Source of the DNA: an uncultured beta proteobacterium
GTDB lineage: Bacteria > Pseudomonadota > Gammaproteobacteria > Burkholderiales > Burkholderiaceae_C
DNA length: 64,000 bases
NCBI GenBank assembly: GCA_903906695.1
Contig: CAIVLG010000037.1
Location: 1-64,000 of the forward strand
Direction of reading: 5' to 3'
Of the stretch, positions 46,332 to 56,996 are shown one piece after another. How positions within the stretch are numbered: position 1 is the stretch's first letter; the number at the start of each line of letters is the position of its first letter. The notes beneath the pieces are model-generated. The model did not search any database and was not told the DNA's origin. It saw nothing but the letters and a program-made list of their open reading frames with translations. A program made the position numbers and the translations under genes.

Positions 46332-47491
46332 GCCAACAACATGCAGCGCCAGCGCCGGTTGGCGGTAGCCTGATCAACGCCGCGACGCTGGTCTGTGGCG
46401 TTCTCATCGCCATCATGGCGGCCATCCTGCTGGTGCGCTTCGTCTTCGGCCTGGGCGCCGTCACCAACGTCAACGACGGTTACTCCTGGGGCATCTGGGT
46501 CGTGGTCGATGTCATGATCGGCTCGGCACTGGCCTGCGGCGGCTTTTCGGTCGCGCTGCTGGTCTATATCTTCAACAAGGGCGAATACCACCCACTGATC
46601 CGTCCGGCGCTGCTGGCCAGCCTGTTTGGCTACACGCTGGCCGGGGGCGGCATCTTCTTCGACCTCGGTCGCTGGTGGAACTTCTGGCATATTTTCTGGC
46701 CCGGCTATATCAACGCCAATTCGGTGATGTTCGAAGTGGCAGCCTGCGTGACGGCCTACATCCTGGTCATGTGGATCGAATTTTCGCCCGTCTTCCTCGA
46801 TAAGCTGGGACTGCTTGAGGCCAAGAAGAAGTTGACCAAAGCGCTGTTCTTCTTCATCGCGCTGGGCATGGTATTGCCGATGATGCACCAGGCCTCGCTC
46901 GGCACCATGCTGGTGGTGATGGGCGGACAGGTCAATCCGCTCTGGCAGACACCGGCGGTGCCGCTGATCTACCTGCTCACCGCCATCATCATCGGTTACG
47001 GTGTGGTCTTGTTCGAGTCCTGCGTTGCGGCATCGGCCTACCGCCGCAAAATAGAAACGCACCTGCTGAACCCGATGTCGAAGGTCATGCTCGGCGTGTT
47101 GGCGGTCTACCTGGTCGTGCGGCTCGGTGACCTGCTGGCGCGCGGTGCGCTGGGCGAAGCCTTCAAGCCGAGCCTGCAGGCCGTCGCGTTCTGGTTGGAG
47201 AACCTGTGTTTCGTCGCCCCCTTCTTCCTGATCGGCAATGTCGAGTCGCGCCGCAATCCGGCACGCCTGTTCCTGGCCGGGATCGCCATCATGCTCGGCG
47301 GCATTCTGCTACGCCTGAACGGTTTCCTGATCGGCTACGGACATCACACCGGTTCTGGCTGGATTTATTTCCCATCATTTACAGAAGTCATGGTGACCAC
47401 CGGGATGTTCTCGGTCGAATTGCTCGGTTACATCATCATCACGCGTCGCTTCCCGGTATTGCCACGGGAAGACGCCCAGCTCGCCCATTAA
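46328..47491 (+). CDS. hybB: NrfD/HybB-type integral membrane subunit
   Basis: Polytopic NrfD-family protein in hybOABC context (YSWGIWVVVDVMIGSALACGGFSVALLVYIFNKGEYHPLIRPA). Confidence 0.92.
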   Translation: MSQQHAAPAPVGGSLINAATLVCGVLIAIMAAILLVRFVFGLGAVTNVNDGYSWGIWVVVDVMIGSALACGGFSVALLVYIFNKGEYHPLIRPALLASLFGYTLAGGGIFFDLGRWWNFWHIFWPGYINANSVMFEVAACVTAYILVMWIEFSPVFLDKLGLLEAKKKLTKALFFFIALGMVLPMMHQASLGTMLVVMGGQVNPLWQTPAVPLIYLLTAIIIGYGVVLFESCVAASAYRRKIETHLLNPMSKVMLGVLAVYLVVRLGDLLARGALGEAFKPSLQAVAFWLENLCFVAPFFLIGNVESRRNPARLFLAGIAIMLGGILLRLNGFLIGYGHHTGSGWIYFPSFTEVMVTTGMFSVELLGYIIITRRFPVLPREDAQLAH

Positions 47492-47510
47492 ATAGAGACG
47501 GAGACAAAAA

Positions 47511-49217
47511 ATGTCAAAACGCATCACGATTGATCCGATCACCCGCATCGAAGGCCACTTGCGGATCGATGTCGATATCGACGGCGGCAAGGTGCAGAAG
47601 GCTTGGTCCTCGGGCCAGATGTGGCGCGGCGTCGAACTGATCCTGCTGGGCCGCGATCCGCGCGACGCTTGGGCCATCACGCAACGGATTTGCGGCGTCT
47701 GCACCACGGTGCACGCCATCACCTCGGTGCGCGCGGTCGAGAACGCGCTGAAGATGGAAATTCCGCTCAACGCGCAGTTCATCCGCAACCTGATCATCAC
47801 GGCGCACTCCGTGCACGACGCGATTGTTCATTTCTACCACCTGTCGGCACTCGACTGGGTTGATGTCGTCTCGGCGCTGAAAGCCGACCCGGACAAGACC
47901 TCGATTCTCGGCGAGAGCCTTTCAAGCTGGCATCTCAACAGCAAACACGAGATGCGCCGGGTGCACGAGCGCCTCAAGACTTTTGTCAACGGCGGACAAC
48001 TCGGCATCTTCACCAACGGCTATTGGGGCCATCCGGCCATGAAGCTGTCGCCCGAGGTCAATCTGCTGGCAGTGGCGCATTACCTGCAGGCGCTCGAAGT
48101 TCAGCGCAAGGCAAACAAGATCGTCTCCATCCTGGGCTCCAAGACGCCGCACATCCAGAACGTCGCGGTCGGTGGTGTCGCCAACCCCCTGGCTACGGAT
48201 TCGCAGGCGGTGCTGACGGTGGAACGCCTGATGGCGATCAAAGGCTGGATCGACGAGCTGGCCGATTTTGTCAAGAACGTCTACCTGATCGACGTCGCTG
48301 CCGTCGGCGCGTTCTACCCCGAATGGACGGCGATCGGCAAGGGCGTCACCAACTACCTGTCGGTGCCCGACATTCCGCTCGATACTAAGGGAACTCAGTT
48401 TGCCTACCCCGGCGGATTCATCGAAGGTGGTGATCTGGCCACACGCAAGCCGATCAGCAGCTTCAACGACGAGTACTGGATGAAAGGCGTCCAGGAGGCG
48501 GTCAAGCATTCCTGGTACAAGGACAATGCGGCCGGTCCTCTGCACCCGTACAAGGGCGAGACGCTGCCCAACTACACCGACTTCAAGGACGATGCCAAGT
48601 ATTCATGGCTCAAGTCGCCGACCTTTTACGGCAAACCGGCGCAGGTCGGCCCGCTGGCGCGCGTCCTCAACGGTCTGGCTGCCGGTCACGCGCCAACCAC
48701 CAAATACGCAACTGCTGCGCTCGATACCGTTTCGGCCCTGGCCAAGACCAAAATCGGTTTGGGCGCAATGCACTCAACCATTGGGCGTCACGCGGCGCGT
48801 GCCATCACCTGCTGCGTCAACGTCGATATTCTGGCTGACCAGTGGACGGCACTGCTCACCAACATGGGCAAGGGCGACCTGGCCACCTTCAACAAGCCGG
48901 TGTTTCCGAAAGACGAGGTCATGGGCGTGGGCATCCACGAGGCGCCACGCGGTGCGCTGTCACACTGGGTCGTCATCGACAACGGCAAGATCAAGAACTA
49001 TCAGTGCGTGGTGCCGTCGACCTGGAACGCCTGCCCGAGAAACGAGAAGGACGAAGCCGGACCGTACGAGTCTTCTCTTGCCGGTACACCGATTGCCGAT
49101 CCGGAAAAGCCGCTGGAGGTACTGCGCACCATCCACTCCTTCGACCCCTGTATCGCCTGCGCCATTCACCTGACCGACAAGGACAGTGGCACGGCAATTT
49201 CGATCAAGGCCGTTTAA
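47511..49217 (+). CDS. hybC: [NiFe]-hydrogenase large subunit, HybC-like
   Basis: ITIDPITRIEGHLRIDVDIDGG; RICGVCTTVHA; C-terminal FDPCIACAIH followed by cleavable LTDKDSGTAISIKAV. Confidence 0.95.
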   Translation: MSKRITIDPITRIEGHLRIDVDIDGGKVQKAWSSGQMWRGVELILLGRDPRDAWAITQRICGVCTTVHAITSVRAVENALKMEIPLNAQFIRNLIITAHSVHDAIVHFYHLSALDWVDVVSALKADPDKTSILGESLSSWHLNSKHEMRRVHERLKTFVNGGQLGIFTNGYWGHPAMKLSPEVNLLAVAHYLQALEVQRKANKIVSILGSKTPHIQNVAVGGVANPLATDSQAVLTVERLMAIKGWIDELADFVKNVYLIDVAAVGAFYPEWTAIGKGVTNYLSVPDIPLDTKGTQFAYPGGFIEGGDLATRKPISSFNDEYWMKGVQEAVKHSWYKDNAAGPLHPYKGETLPNYTDFKDDAKYSWLKSPTFYGKPAQVGPLARVLNGLAAGHAPTTKYATAALDTVSALAKTKIGLGAMHSTIGRHAARAITCCVNVDILADQWTALLTNMGKGDLATFNKPVFPKDEVMGVGIHEAPRGALSHWVVIDNGKIKNYQCVVPSTWNACPRNEKDEAGPYESSLAGTPIADPEKPLEVLRTIHSFDPCIACAIHLTDKDSGTAISIKAV

Positions 49218-49234
49218 GCTCGGGTTACCATCAA

Positions 49235-49264
49235 AGGGTCGGCCAATTGCCGGCCCTTTTTATT
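49235..49264 (+). terminator. Rho-independent terminator between hybC and hybD
   Basis: AGGGTCGGC-CAATT-GCCGGCCCT followed by TTTTTAT. Confidence 0.7.
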
Positions 49265-49280
49265 TGTTGGGCTTTGCTCT

Positions 49281-49772
49281 ATGCGCGCAGTTGTTCTCGG
49301 TATCGGCAACACCATCCTGACCGATGAAGCGGCCGGTGTGCGCGCCGCTGAGATGCTGGAGCGCGACTACCGGATGCCAGACAACGTGCAGGTCATCGAT
49401 GGCGGAACCTCCGGCATGGAGATGATCGAGGATCTCTCCAACCTCGATTTTCTGATCGTCCTCGACGTCGTCAAGACCGGCGCCGTAGCCGGTACGGTGG
49501 TGAAAATTGCCGGCGACGATATTCCGGTTTTCTTCCGGCGCAAGCTCTCACCGCACCAGATCGGTCTGCCCGACGTACTGGCCAGTCTGGAATTGCTCGA
49601 CACCATGCCGAAGGAAATCATTGTGCTCGGTGTCGAGCCGATTTCGCTCGAGCTCGGCATGGAGATGACGGCCACCATCGCCGCCAAAGTTCCGGAACTG
49701 GTTGAAATGGCCGTTGCCGAGTTGTTTTCGCGCGGCTATGCCTTGCAGGCGCTGATGGCAAAGGTTGCTTGA
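49281..49772 (+). CDS. hybD: Hydrogenase maturation protease
   Basis: MRAVVLGIGNTILTDEAAGVRAAEMLERDY...VIDGGTSGMEMIEDLSNLDFLIVLDVV. Confidence 0.94.
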   Translation: MRAVVLGIGNTILTDEAAGVRAAEMLERDYRMPDNVQVIDGGTSGMEMIEDLSNLDFLIVLDVVKTGAVAGTVVKIAGDDIPVFFRRKLSPHQIGLPDVLASLELLDTMPKEIIVLGVEPISLELGMEMTATIAAKVPELVEMAVAELFSRGYALQALMAKVA

Positions 49773-49773
49773 G

Positions 49774-50031
49774 ATGTGTCTGGCAGCGCCCTCGCTGGTG
49801 ATTGAAGTTCGTGACGGCATGGCGCTGACCGAGTGCTTCGGCCAGCGGCGCGAGGTCAGCCTGCTGCTAATCGACGAAGAAGTCGCACCCGGCGACTATG
49901 TGCTGATCCAGGCCGGTGGTTTTGCCTTCGAGCGGATCGAGCCGCAGCGCGCGCTGGAGGCTCTGGAATTGATGCAACAACTGATGACTGAAGGCGCTGA
50001 CGCTCGCAGTTGGGGCGATGCGAAACCATGA
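49774..50031 (+). CDS. HypC/HybG-family chaperone (copy 1)
   Basis: MCLAAPSLVIEVRDGMALTECFGQRREVSLLLIDEEVAPGDYVLIQAGGFAFERI. Confidence 0.9.
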   Translation: MCLAAPSLVIEVRDGMALTECFGQRREVSLLLIDEEVAPGDYVLIQAGGFAFERIEPQRALEALELMQQLMTEGADARSWGDAKP

Positions 50032-50516
50032 GTTTTCGCATCCACAGCCACAGCCCCGCAGACTTGGTGGAAGAAGCCTTTTTTCGCATCCAGCGTGAGC
50101 AAATGGCCGATGTTCCGATTCTGAATCCGGCGCTCGTGGTCGAGGCGATCAACTTCCAGCGCTGGCAGGCGCACTGGCTGGGCATTGTCATCACGCCCTG
50201 GTGCATGAGCATTCTGCTGCTGCCCGGAAGCGCTGAGAACTGGGTCCCGGTGGGCGTGAACAAGCGGCGTTTCGTCAAATTTCCGGCCGGTGACTTTGCC
50301 TTTCTTGGCGGCGTGGAAGCTGAACTTGGTGAATACCAGAGTTGCCCCTTGTTCTCGCCGATGGACAAGTTCGCGACCCAGCTTGAGGCGAGCCAGACGG
50401 CGCGCGCTTCGTTGATCGGTCTGTTGAGCGCGCCGGCCACCGAGTCGGCGCCCGGCGAAGAAAAAAAGATGGAGAAGCCGTCGCTGTCGCGCCGGCGCTT
50501 TTTTGCCTTGCGCTAA
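50028..50516 (+). CDS. hybE: Hydrogenase assembly chaperone HybE/HupJ
   Basis: ADVPILNPALVVEAINFQRWQAHWLGIVITPWCMSILLLPG...FPAGDFAFLGGVEAELGEYQSCPLFSPM. Confidence 0.88.
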   Translation: MSFRIHSHSPADLVEEAFFRIQREQMADVPILNPALVVEAINFQRWQAHWLGIVITPWCMSILLLPGSAENWVPVGVNKRRFVKFPAGDFAFLGGVEAELGEYQSCPLFSPMDKFATQLEASQTARASLIGLLSAPATESAPGEEKKMEKPSLSRRRFFALR

Positions 50517-50556
50517 GCTTAGAACCTGTGTCAGCTGATAGAAAGAGGGATAAAGC

Positions 50557-50952
50557 ATGTCGACGATTTCCGACTTCAATACAGCGGCCCAGGCCGGCAT
50601 TGATCGCGAGCACGAGGTTCAACTGAGCCTGCTGCGCACCCTGTGCCAGGCGGTACGCGAGCAGCGCGACGCCGGCGAAGTCGCCCATTTGCTGGAGCAA
50701 CTCAGCGCGTATTGCGAGGCTCATTTCGTTTCCGAAGAATTGATCATGCGGCAACACAGCTTCGATGAGTACGAAGATCACGCCGATGACCACTGCCACA
50801 TGATGGACCTGCTCAGAGTGATCGCCATCGACCATGCGACCGGAAACTCGTCCGAGCTGAAAAACATCACCGACGAAGCGCTGGCTTTCATCGACAATCA
50901 CATCAGTACACGCGACAAACGTTTCGCCGATTTCCTGCATAGCGCTCAGTAA
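50557..50952 (+). CDS. Hemerythrin-domain protein
   Basis: Complete diiron ligand pattern: DREHE, HFVSEE (HxxxE), HADDH (HxxxH), HISTRD (HxxxxD). Confidence 0.88.
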   Translation: MSTISDFNTAAQAGIDREHEVQLSLLRTLCQAVREQRDAGEVAHLLEQLSAYCEAHFVSEELIMRQHSFDEYEDHADDHCHMMDLLRVIAIDHATGNSSELKNITDEALAFIDNHISTRDKRFADFLHSAQ

Positions 50953-50957
50953 ACCAG

Positions 50958-51299
50958 ATGCATGAAATGTCACTCGCCGAGGGCGTGCTGCAATTGATCG
51001 AAGATGCGGCGCGGAAACAGGAATTTTCGAAAGTCAACACAGTGTGGCTGGAAATTGGTAGTCTCTCGGGCGTCGAGGTCGAAGCGATGAAATTCTGCTT
51101 CGATGCCGTGACGCGCGATAGCATTGCGCAAGGAGCCCGGCTCGAAGTCATCACGCTGGCGGGAACTGGCTGGTGCATGGCGTGTGCGCAAACCGTGCCT
51201 ATGAACGAAGTTTTTGGCGAGTGCCCGCATTGCGGCGGCCATCAGATGCAAGTGACCGGCGGCACCGAGATGCGTTTGAAAGAATTAGAGGTAGATTAG
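50958..51299 (+). CDS. hypA: Hydrogenase nickel incorporation protein HypA
   Basis: [40 protein letters not shown]; Zn site [22 protein letters not shown]. Confidence 0.93.
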   Translation: MHEMSLAEGVLQLIEDAARKQEFSKVNTVWLEIGSLSGVEVEAMKFCFDAVTRDSIAQGARLEVITLAGTGWCMACAQTVPMNEVFGECPHCGGHQMQVTGGTEMRLKELEVD

Positions 51300-51309
51300 G
51301 AGAAGATGG

Positions 51310-52257
51310 ATGTGTACAACCTGCGGTTGCGGTGCGGGCGAGGTGAAGATAGAGGGCGAACATGGCGAGCATGAACACGATCATGTCCATGCTGACGGCA
51401 GCCGGCACAGTCATGGCCACACGCATGGCGACGAACCCCATGAGCATCCACAGGCCCACGAACACAGACACGCTCACAGTGCAGCGCATTCCCACGCAGC
51501 GGGGCTCAGCAACAAGCGCATGGTACAGATCGAGCAGGACATTCTGGCCAAGAACAACGCTTATGCGCAGGCGAACCGGCAGTATCTTTGCGAGCGTGGC
51601 ATCTTTGCGCTGAACCTGGTTTCCAGCCCCGGCTCAGGTAAGACCACCCTGCTGTGCAAAACGATAGGCCTGCTGGCCGGGCAGGCGCTGGCGGTGATTG
51701 AGGGCGACCAGCAAACCACGCACGACGCCGAGCGCATTCGCGCCACCGGCGCGCCGGCGATCCAGATCAACACCGGCAAGGGCTGCCATCTGGACGCCCA
51801 CATGGTCGGGCATGCAATGGAGCAGTTGGACCTGCAGCAGGACAGCCTGTTGATGATCGAAAACGTCGGCAATCTGGTCTGCCCGGCTGCCTTTGATCTC
51901 GGCGAAGCGCACAAGGTGGTGATACTCTCCGTCACCGAGGGTGAAGACAAGCCGATCAAGTACCCCGACATGTTTCATGCTGCCAGCCTGATGCTGCTCA
52001 ACAAGATTGACCTGCTGGCGCATCTGGATTTCGACGTTGCTGCTGCGATCAACTATGCGCGTCGGGTCAATCCAAAAATACGCGTCATCCAGCTTTCTGC
52101 CCGCAGTGGCGAAGGTATGGACGAATGGGTCGCGTATTTGCGCCAGGGCCTGGCCAGTGCACGCGCCGCCAAGCAGGAAACGATTGACCACCTCAAACAC
52201 CGGATCGCGGAGTTGGAAGCACAGTTGCAGTCACCGGCGAGCCAAGCACTGCCTTGA
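51310..52257 (+). CDS. hypB: Hydrogenase nickel incorporation GTPase HypB with His-rich N-terminus
   Basis: [16 protein letters not shown], His-rich [44 protein letters not shown]-loop [11 protein letters not shown]. Confidence 0.95.
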   Translation: MCTTCGCGAGEVKIEGEHGEHEHDHVHADGSRHSHGHTHGDEPHEHPQAHEHRHAHSAAHSHAAGLSNKRMVQIEQDILAKNNAYAQANRQYLCERGIFALNLVSSPGSGKTTLLCKTIGLLAGQALAVIEGDQQTTHDAERIRATGAPAIQINTGKGCHLDAHMVGHAMEQLDLQQDSLLMIENVGNLVCPAAFDLGEAHKVVILSVTEGEDKPIKYPDMFHAASLMLLNKIDLLAHLDFDVAAAINYARRVNPKIRVIQLSARSGEGMDEWVAYLRQGLASARAAKQETIDHLKHRIAELEAQLQSPASQALP

Positions 52258-54554
52258 GTCTTGTTGCGCGCCGTATCAGGGTCAGCGGAATCGTCCAGGG
52301 CGTCGGCTTTCGGCCCTTTGTCTGGCGTCTGGCGCGGCAATTGCAGCTGACCGGCTGGGTCCGCAACGACGCCCAGGGCGTTGAGATCGAAGCCCAGGGC
52401 ACGACGGCACAGATGGCTGAACTGTTGGTGCGGCTGCGCAGCGATGCACCGGCGTTGGCAGCGGTGGATCAGGTCCAGTCCCTCACGACGGCACGCCATA
52501 CGCTGAACGATTTCAGCATCATCGCAAGCGGCCAGGGCCAGTCCACGACCACGATAGGTCCCGATGTGGCAGTTTGTCCGGACTGCCTGAGCGAGATGTT
52601 TGACAGATCGGACCGGCGCTGGCGTCATGGCTTCATCACCTGCACTCACTGCGGTCCGCGCTACACGGTGACCCGTGCCCTGCCCTATGACCGACCGCAA
52701 ACCAGCTTGGCACCATTCCCGCTGTGCCAGCAATGCGAGCACGAATACACGATGCCTGCCAACCGGCGTTTTCATGCCGAAACCACCTGCTGCCCGATCT
52801 GTGGACCCCAACTGGTCTTGCTCGACGCGCAGGGCCAGCACCTCGAAGGCGATCCGATTGCAGTGACGCTGAATTTGCTGCTATCGGGTGCCATCGTCGC
52901 TATCAAGGGGCTCGGAGGTTTCCACCTCGCGTGCAACGCAAGAGACACGGATGCGGTTCAGCGACTGCGTCTGCGCAAGAACCGCGAAGAAAAACCGTTT
53001 GCCGTCATGACACTCAACGCGGCGAGTCTGGTGCCCTATGCACGAGTTTGTACGAATGAACTCGGCTTGCTGGAAAGTCGCGAGCGACCGGTCGTGCTGC
53101 TACGCGCGCTCAGCTCCTGCGACGCGGTGCTGCCCGGTGTCGCGCCAGGCCTGATGGAACTCGGCGTGATGTTGCCGACGACGCCGATCCACTATCTGCT
53201 GTTCCACGAAGCGGCCGAGCGACCAAGCGGCAGTCAGTGGCTGGCGGCGCCCCACGAACTGGTGCTGGTGATGACCAGCGCCAACCCCGGCGGCGAGCCT
53301 ATCGTGCGCGATTCGAGCGAGGCTCGCACGCGGCTGGCGGGCATTGCCGACGCGCTGCTGGACCACGACCGCGACATCGTGGCACGCTGCGACGACAGTG
53401 TGATGCGACCGCTCGGTGCGGGCGCACAGTTCATCCGGCGCAGCCGGGGTTACACGCCGGCATCGATACGCCTGGCGCGCGGCGGGCCGTCGGTGCTGGC
53501 TTTTGGCTCTCATTTGAAAAACAGCATTTGCATCACGCGTGGCGATGAGGCCTTCGTCTCGGCGCACATCGGTGATCTTGACAACGCGGCAAGCTGTTCC
53601 TTTCTCGATGAAACGGTGCAGCGCATGCTGCAGCTACTCGAAGTCAAATCGGAAGTCGTGGCGCACGATCTGCACCCGGATGACTACAGCACACGCGCCG
53701 CCGTGGCATTTTCCAGTCAGCATGGCTTGCCGACGGTGGCGGTCCAGCATCACCATGCCCACATCGCTGCGGTTTGCGCCGAGCATGGTCATTGCGGGCC
53801 AGTACTGGGCCTGGCGCTGGACGGTTTCGGCCTTGGTTCGGATGGTGCGGCCTGGGGTGGTGAACTGCTGCGCGTCGATGGCGCTGCGTTCGAACGTCTT
53901 GGCCACCTGCGACCGCTGCCCTTGCCCGGTGGCGACCGGGCGGCGCGTGAACCCTGGCGCATGGCGGCGTCGGTGCTGCACGAACTGGGCCGCAACAGCG
54001 AGATTGCTGAGCGCTTTGCGGACGGCGGCAGCATCCTAGCCCGCATGTTGGCGCAAGGCACCAATTCGCCGCGCAGTTCCAGCATGGGCCGCGTATTCGA
54101 TGCCGCTGCCGGCTTGCTGGGGCTCTGCAATCGGATGCAATACGAAGCACAAGCAGCGATGCTGCTGGAGCAGGCAGCCATGCGGCACATCGAACGGCAC
54201 GGCTGGCCTGAGCCGATCACGGACAGCTGGCGCATCGGACTTAACGGAGAACTCGACCTGCTGCCACTGCTGGCCGCGCTGATTGATGCGCGCGACGTCG
54301 ATCGGGCTGCGGCGCTCTTTCATGCCACTTTGGTCGCCGCCCTGACAAGCTGGGTGCTGCAGACCGGGCAGAGCGGGGGGGTGAAAACCCTAGCTTGGGG
54401 CGGCGGCTGTTTCCTGAACTCCCTGCTATCGTTGGGCCTGCGGAAAATTTTGGAACAGCGCGGCATGAAAGTGCTGGCGCCGGTGCGTTTGTCCCCGGGC
54501 GATGCCAGCATTGCGGTCGGTCAAGCCTGGGTAGCCCTCAATTCTTTGGAGTAG
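52254..54554 (+). CDS. hypF: Carbamoyltransferase HypF
   Basis: Acylphosphatase [36 protein letters not shown]; Zn fingers CPDCL...CTHCGPRYT...CQQCEHEY...[24 protein letters not shown] start at 52254 overlaps the hypB stop. Confidence 0.95.
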   Translation: MSLVARRIRVSGIVQGVGFRPFVWRLARQLQLTGWVRNDAQGVEIEAQGTTAQMAELLVRLRSDAPALAAVDQVQSLTTARHTLNDFSIIASGQGQSTTTIGPDVAVCPDCLSEMFDRSDRRWRHGFITCTHCGPRYTVTRALPYDRPQTSLAPFPLCQQCEHEYTMPANRRFHAETTCCPICGPQLVLLDAQGQHLEGDPIAVTLNLLLSGAIVAIKGLGGFHLACNARDTDAVQRLRLRKNREEKPFAVMTLNAASLVPYARVCTNELGLLESRERPVVLLRALSSCDAVLPGVAPGLMELGVMLPTTPIHYLLFHEAAERPSGSQWLAAPHELVLVMTSANPGGEPIVRDSSEARTRLAGIADALLDHDRDIVARCDDSVMRPLGAGAQFIRRSRGYTPASIRLARGGPSVLAFGSHLKNSICITRGDEAFVSAHIGDLDNAASCSFLDETVQRMLQLLEVKSEVVAHDLHPDDYSTRAAVAFSSQHGLPTVAVQHHHAHIAAVCAEHGHCGPVLGLALDGFGLGSDGAAWGGELLRVDGAAFERLGHLRPLPLPGGDRAAREPWRMAASVLHELGRNSEIAERFADGGSILARMLAQGTNSPRSSSMGRVFDAAAGLLGLCNRMQYEAQAAMLLEQAAMRHIERHGWPEPITDSWRIGLNGELDLLPLLAALIDARDVDRAAALFHATLVAALTSWVLQTGQSGGVKTLAWGGGCFLNSLLSLGLRKILEQRGMKVLAPVRLSPGDASIAVGQAWVALNSLE

Positions 54555-54558
54555 TGAA

Positions 54559-54798
54559 ATGTGTCTTGCGCTTCCGGTCAGGGTGGTGGAGATCGGCACC
54601 GGGGCGGCGGGCGATTGGGCAATTGTTGATCTTGGCGGCGTCAAGAAAGAAGTATCACTGGCGCTGCTCGACGATGTGAAAGTCGGCGACTACGTCATCC
54701 TGCATGTCGGTTACGCACTGTCCAGGCTGGACCCTGACGAGGCTGCCAGAACGCTGGCGCTGTTTTCCGATATGAATGAAAGCCAGCAGGTCGCGTGA
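54559..54798 (+). CDS. hypC: HypC-family chaperone (copy 2)
   Basis: MCLALPVRVVEIGTGAAGDWAIVDLGGVKKEVSLALLDDVKVGDYVILHVGYALSRLDPDEA. Confidence 0.93.
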   Translation: MCLALPVRVVEIGTGAAGDWAIVDLGGVKKEVSLALLDDVKVGDYVILHVGYALSRLDPDEAARTLALFSDMNESQQVA

Positions 54799-55922
54799 AG
54801 TACATTGACGAATTCCGCGATGGTGGAGTGGCCCAGACCATCGCTGGCAAGATTGCAGCCTCTGTAGAGCCGAGCCGCAACTACAGCTTTATGGAATTCT
54901 GCGGCGGTCACACCCACGCGATCTCGCGTTATGGTTTGTCCGATCTGCTGCCACCCAATGTGCGCATGGTGCACGGCCCCGGTTGCCCGGTCTGCGTGCT
55001 GCCGATCGGACGCATCGACATGGCGATCGGCCTTGCGCTGGAGTGCGACGTGATCCTGTGCACCTACGGCGACACATTGCGCGTCCCAGCGTCCGATGGT
55101 CTTTCGCTGATGAAGGCGAAGGCGCGCGGCGGCGACATCCGCATGGTCTACTCAACGCTTGACGCCTTGCAGGTGGCCCGCGACAACCGAGAGCGCGAAG
55201 TGGTGTTCTTTGCGATCGGCTTCGAGACCACGACACCACCGACAGCGCTGGCGATTCAGCAGGCGCAGCGGGAACAGCTGGGCAATTTCAGTGTGCTGTG
55301 CTGCCACGTGCTGACGCCCGCTGCCATCAGCCAAATCCTGGAGTCGCCTGAAGTGCGCCAGTGGGGCACGGTGCCGATCGATGGCTTCATCGGTCCGGCG
55401 CACGTCTCGACCGTGATCGGTAGCCGGCCCTACGAGTTCTTTTCCGAGGAATACCGCAAGCCGGTGGTGATCGCCGGCTTTGAGCCGCTTGACGTGATGC
55501 AGGCGATCCTGATGCTGGTGCGCCAGGTCAACGAGGGCCGCGCCGAAGTAGAAAACGAATTCTCTAGAGCCGTCACGCGCGAGGGCAATCTGAAGGCGCA
55601 GGACCGGGTCGCCGAGGTGTTTGAGTTGCGCGCCGAGTTCGAGTGGCGCGGACTCTCGGTGGTGCCGTATTCAGCGCTGAAGATTCGCAGTGAGTACGGC
55701 GCCTTCGACGCCGAGCGACGTTTCAATCTGACTTACCGACCGGTGCCCGACAACAAGGCTTGCGAGTGCGGCGCCATTCTGCGCGGCGTCAAAAGGCCGC
55801 AGGACTGCAAAATCTTCGGCACCGTTTGCACACCTGAAAACCCGATCGGCTCCTGCATGGTCAGCAGCGAGGGTGCTTGCGCCGCGCACTACAGCTACGG
55901 TCGCTACAAGGACGTGAACTGA
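54795..55922 (+). CDS. hypD: Hydrogenase maturation protein HypD
   Basis: FMEFCGGHTHAISRYG; GPGCPVCVLP; FAIGFETTTPPTA; GTG start at 54795 overlapping hypC. Confidence 0.95.
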   Translation: MKYIDEFRDGGVAQTIAGKIAASVEPSRNYSFMEFCGGHTHAISRYGLSDLLPPNVRMVHGPGCPVCVLPIGRIDMAIGLALECDVILCTYGDTLRVPASDGLSLMKAKARGGDIRMVYSTLDALQVARDNREREVVFFAIGFETTTPPTALAIQQAQREQLGNFSVLCCHVLTPAAISQILESPEVRQWGTVPIDGFIGPAHVSTVIGSRPYEFFSEEYRKPVVIAGFEPLDVMQAILMLVRQVNEGRAEVENEFSRAVTREGNLKAQDRVAEVFELRAEFEWRGLSVVPYSALKIRSEYGAFDAERRFNLTYRPVPDNKACECGAILRGVKRPQDCKIFGTVCTPENPIGSCMVSSEGACAAHYSYGRYKDVN

Positions 55923-56986
55923 TGGCCGAAGTCAGAAGAGGCTATGTCCGGCCGCTGGACCTGAAACATGGTCGCGTCGATCTGACGCATGGTTCCGGCG
56001 GCCGTGCCATGGTGCAGCTGATCAGCGAACTGTTTGCGCGCCATCTGGGCAATGATTACCTCGGACAGGGCAACGATGGTGCGATGCTGCCGGCGGCCAT
56101 GCTGGACGGCAAGCCGGCGCGGCTCGTGATGTCAACCGACGGCCATGTGGTGTCACCTTTGTTCTTTCCCGGTGGCGACATCGGCTGCCTGTCAGTGCAT
56201 GGCACGGTCAACGATGTGGCGGTGATGGGTGCCACACCGCTTTACCTCGCTGCCGCCTTCATTCTGGAAGAAGGCCTTGCACTTTCCGATCTGGCGCGCA
56301 TTGTCGAATCGATGGCGAAGGCGGCGCGCGCTGCCGGCGTCCCGGTCGTCACCGGCGACACCAAGGTGGTAGAGCACGGCAAGGGTGATGGCATCTTCAT
56401 CACGACGACGGCGGTGGGCGCGCTGCCGGACGGCCTGAATCTGGGCGGTGCTCGTGCGCGACCGGGCGACGCGGTGCTGGTATCGGGTTCGATCGGCGAT
56501 CACGGTGTGGCGATCATGAGCAAACGTGAGAATCTGTCGTTCGACGGACCGATTGTTTCCGACACGGCGGCGCTCAACGGCCTGATTGCAGCGATGCTGG
56601 CCACCGGCGCCGACATCCGTTGCCTGCGCGACCCGACGCGTGGTGGCCTGGCAGCGACCTTGAATGAAATTGCCGGGCAATCCGGGGTCGGCATGATGCT
56701 GCAGGAAAAGGCGATTCCAGTGAAGCCGGTGGTGGCAGCGGCCTGCGAACTACTCGGACTGGACCCACTCAATGTCGCCAACGAGGGCAAGCTGATTGCG
56801 ATCTGCGCCAACGCCGATGCTGCAACGCTATTGGCTGCCATGCGTGCGCACCCGCTCGGCTCCGATGCGGCATTGATTGGCGAGGTGATTGCCGACCGCC
56901 ACCACTTCGTTCAACTCAACACCGCCTTCGGCGGCCGGCGCATCGTCGACTGGCTGGCCGGTGATCAATTACCAAGGATTTGCTAA
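55922..56986 (+). CDS. hypE: Hydrogenase maturation protein HypE
   Basis: VDLTHGSGGRAMVQLISELF...GDIGCLSVHGTVNDVAVMGA...DPTRGGLAATLNEIA, C-terminal PRIC with the thiocyanate-carrying Cys. Confidence 0.95.
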   Translation: MAEVRRGYVRPLDLKHGRVDLTHGSGGRAMVQLISELFARHLGNDYLGQGNDGAMLPAAMLDGKPARLVMSTDGHVVSPLFFPGGDIGCLSVHGTVNDVAVMGATPLYLAAAFILEEGLALSDLARIVESMAKAARAAGVPVVTGDTKVVEHGKGDGIFITTTAVGALPDGLNLGGARARPGDAVLVSGSIGDHGVAIMSKRENLSFDGPIVSDTAALNGLIAAMLATGADIRCLRDPTRGGLAATLNEIAGQSGVGMMLQEKAIPVKPVVAAACELLGLDPLNVANEGKLIAICANADAATLLAAMRAHPLGSDAALIGEVIADRHHFVQLNTAFGGRRIVDWLAGDQLPRIC

Positions 56987-56996
56987 GCTTGCGGCC

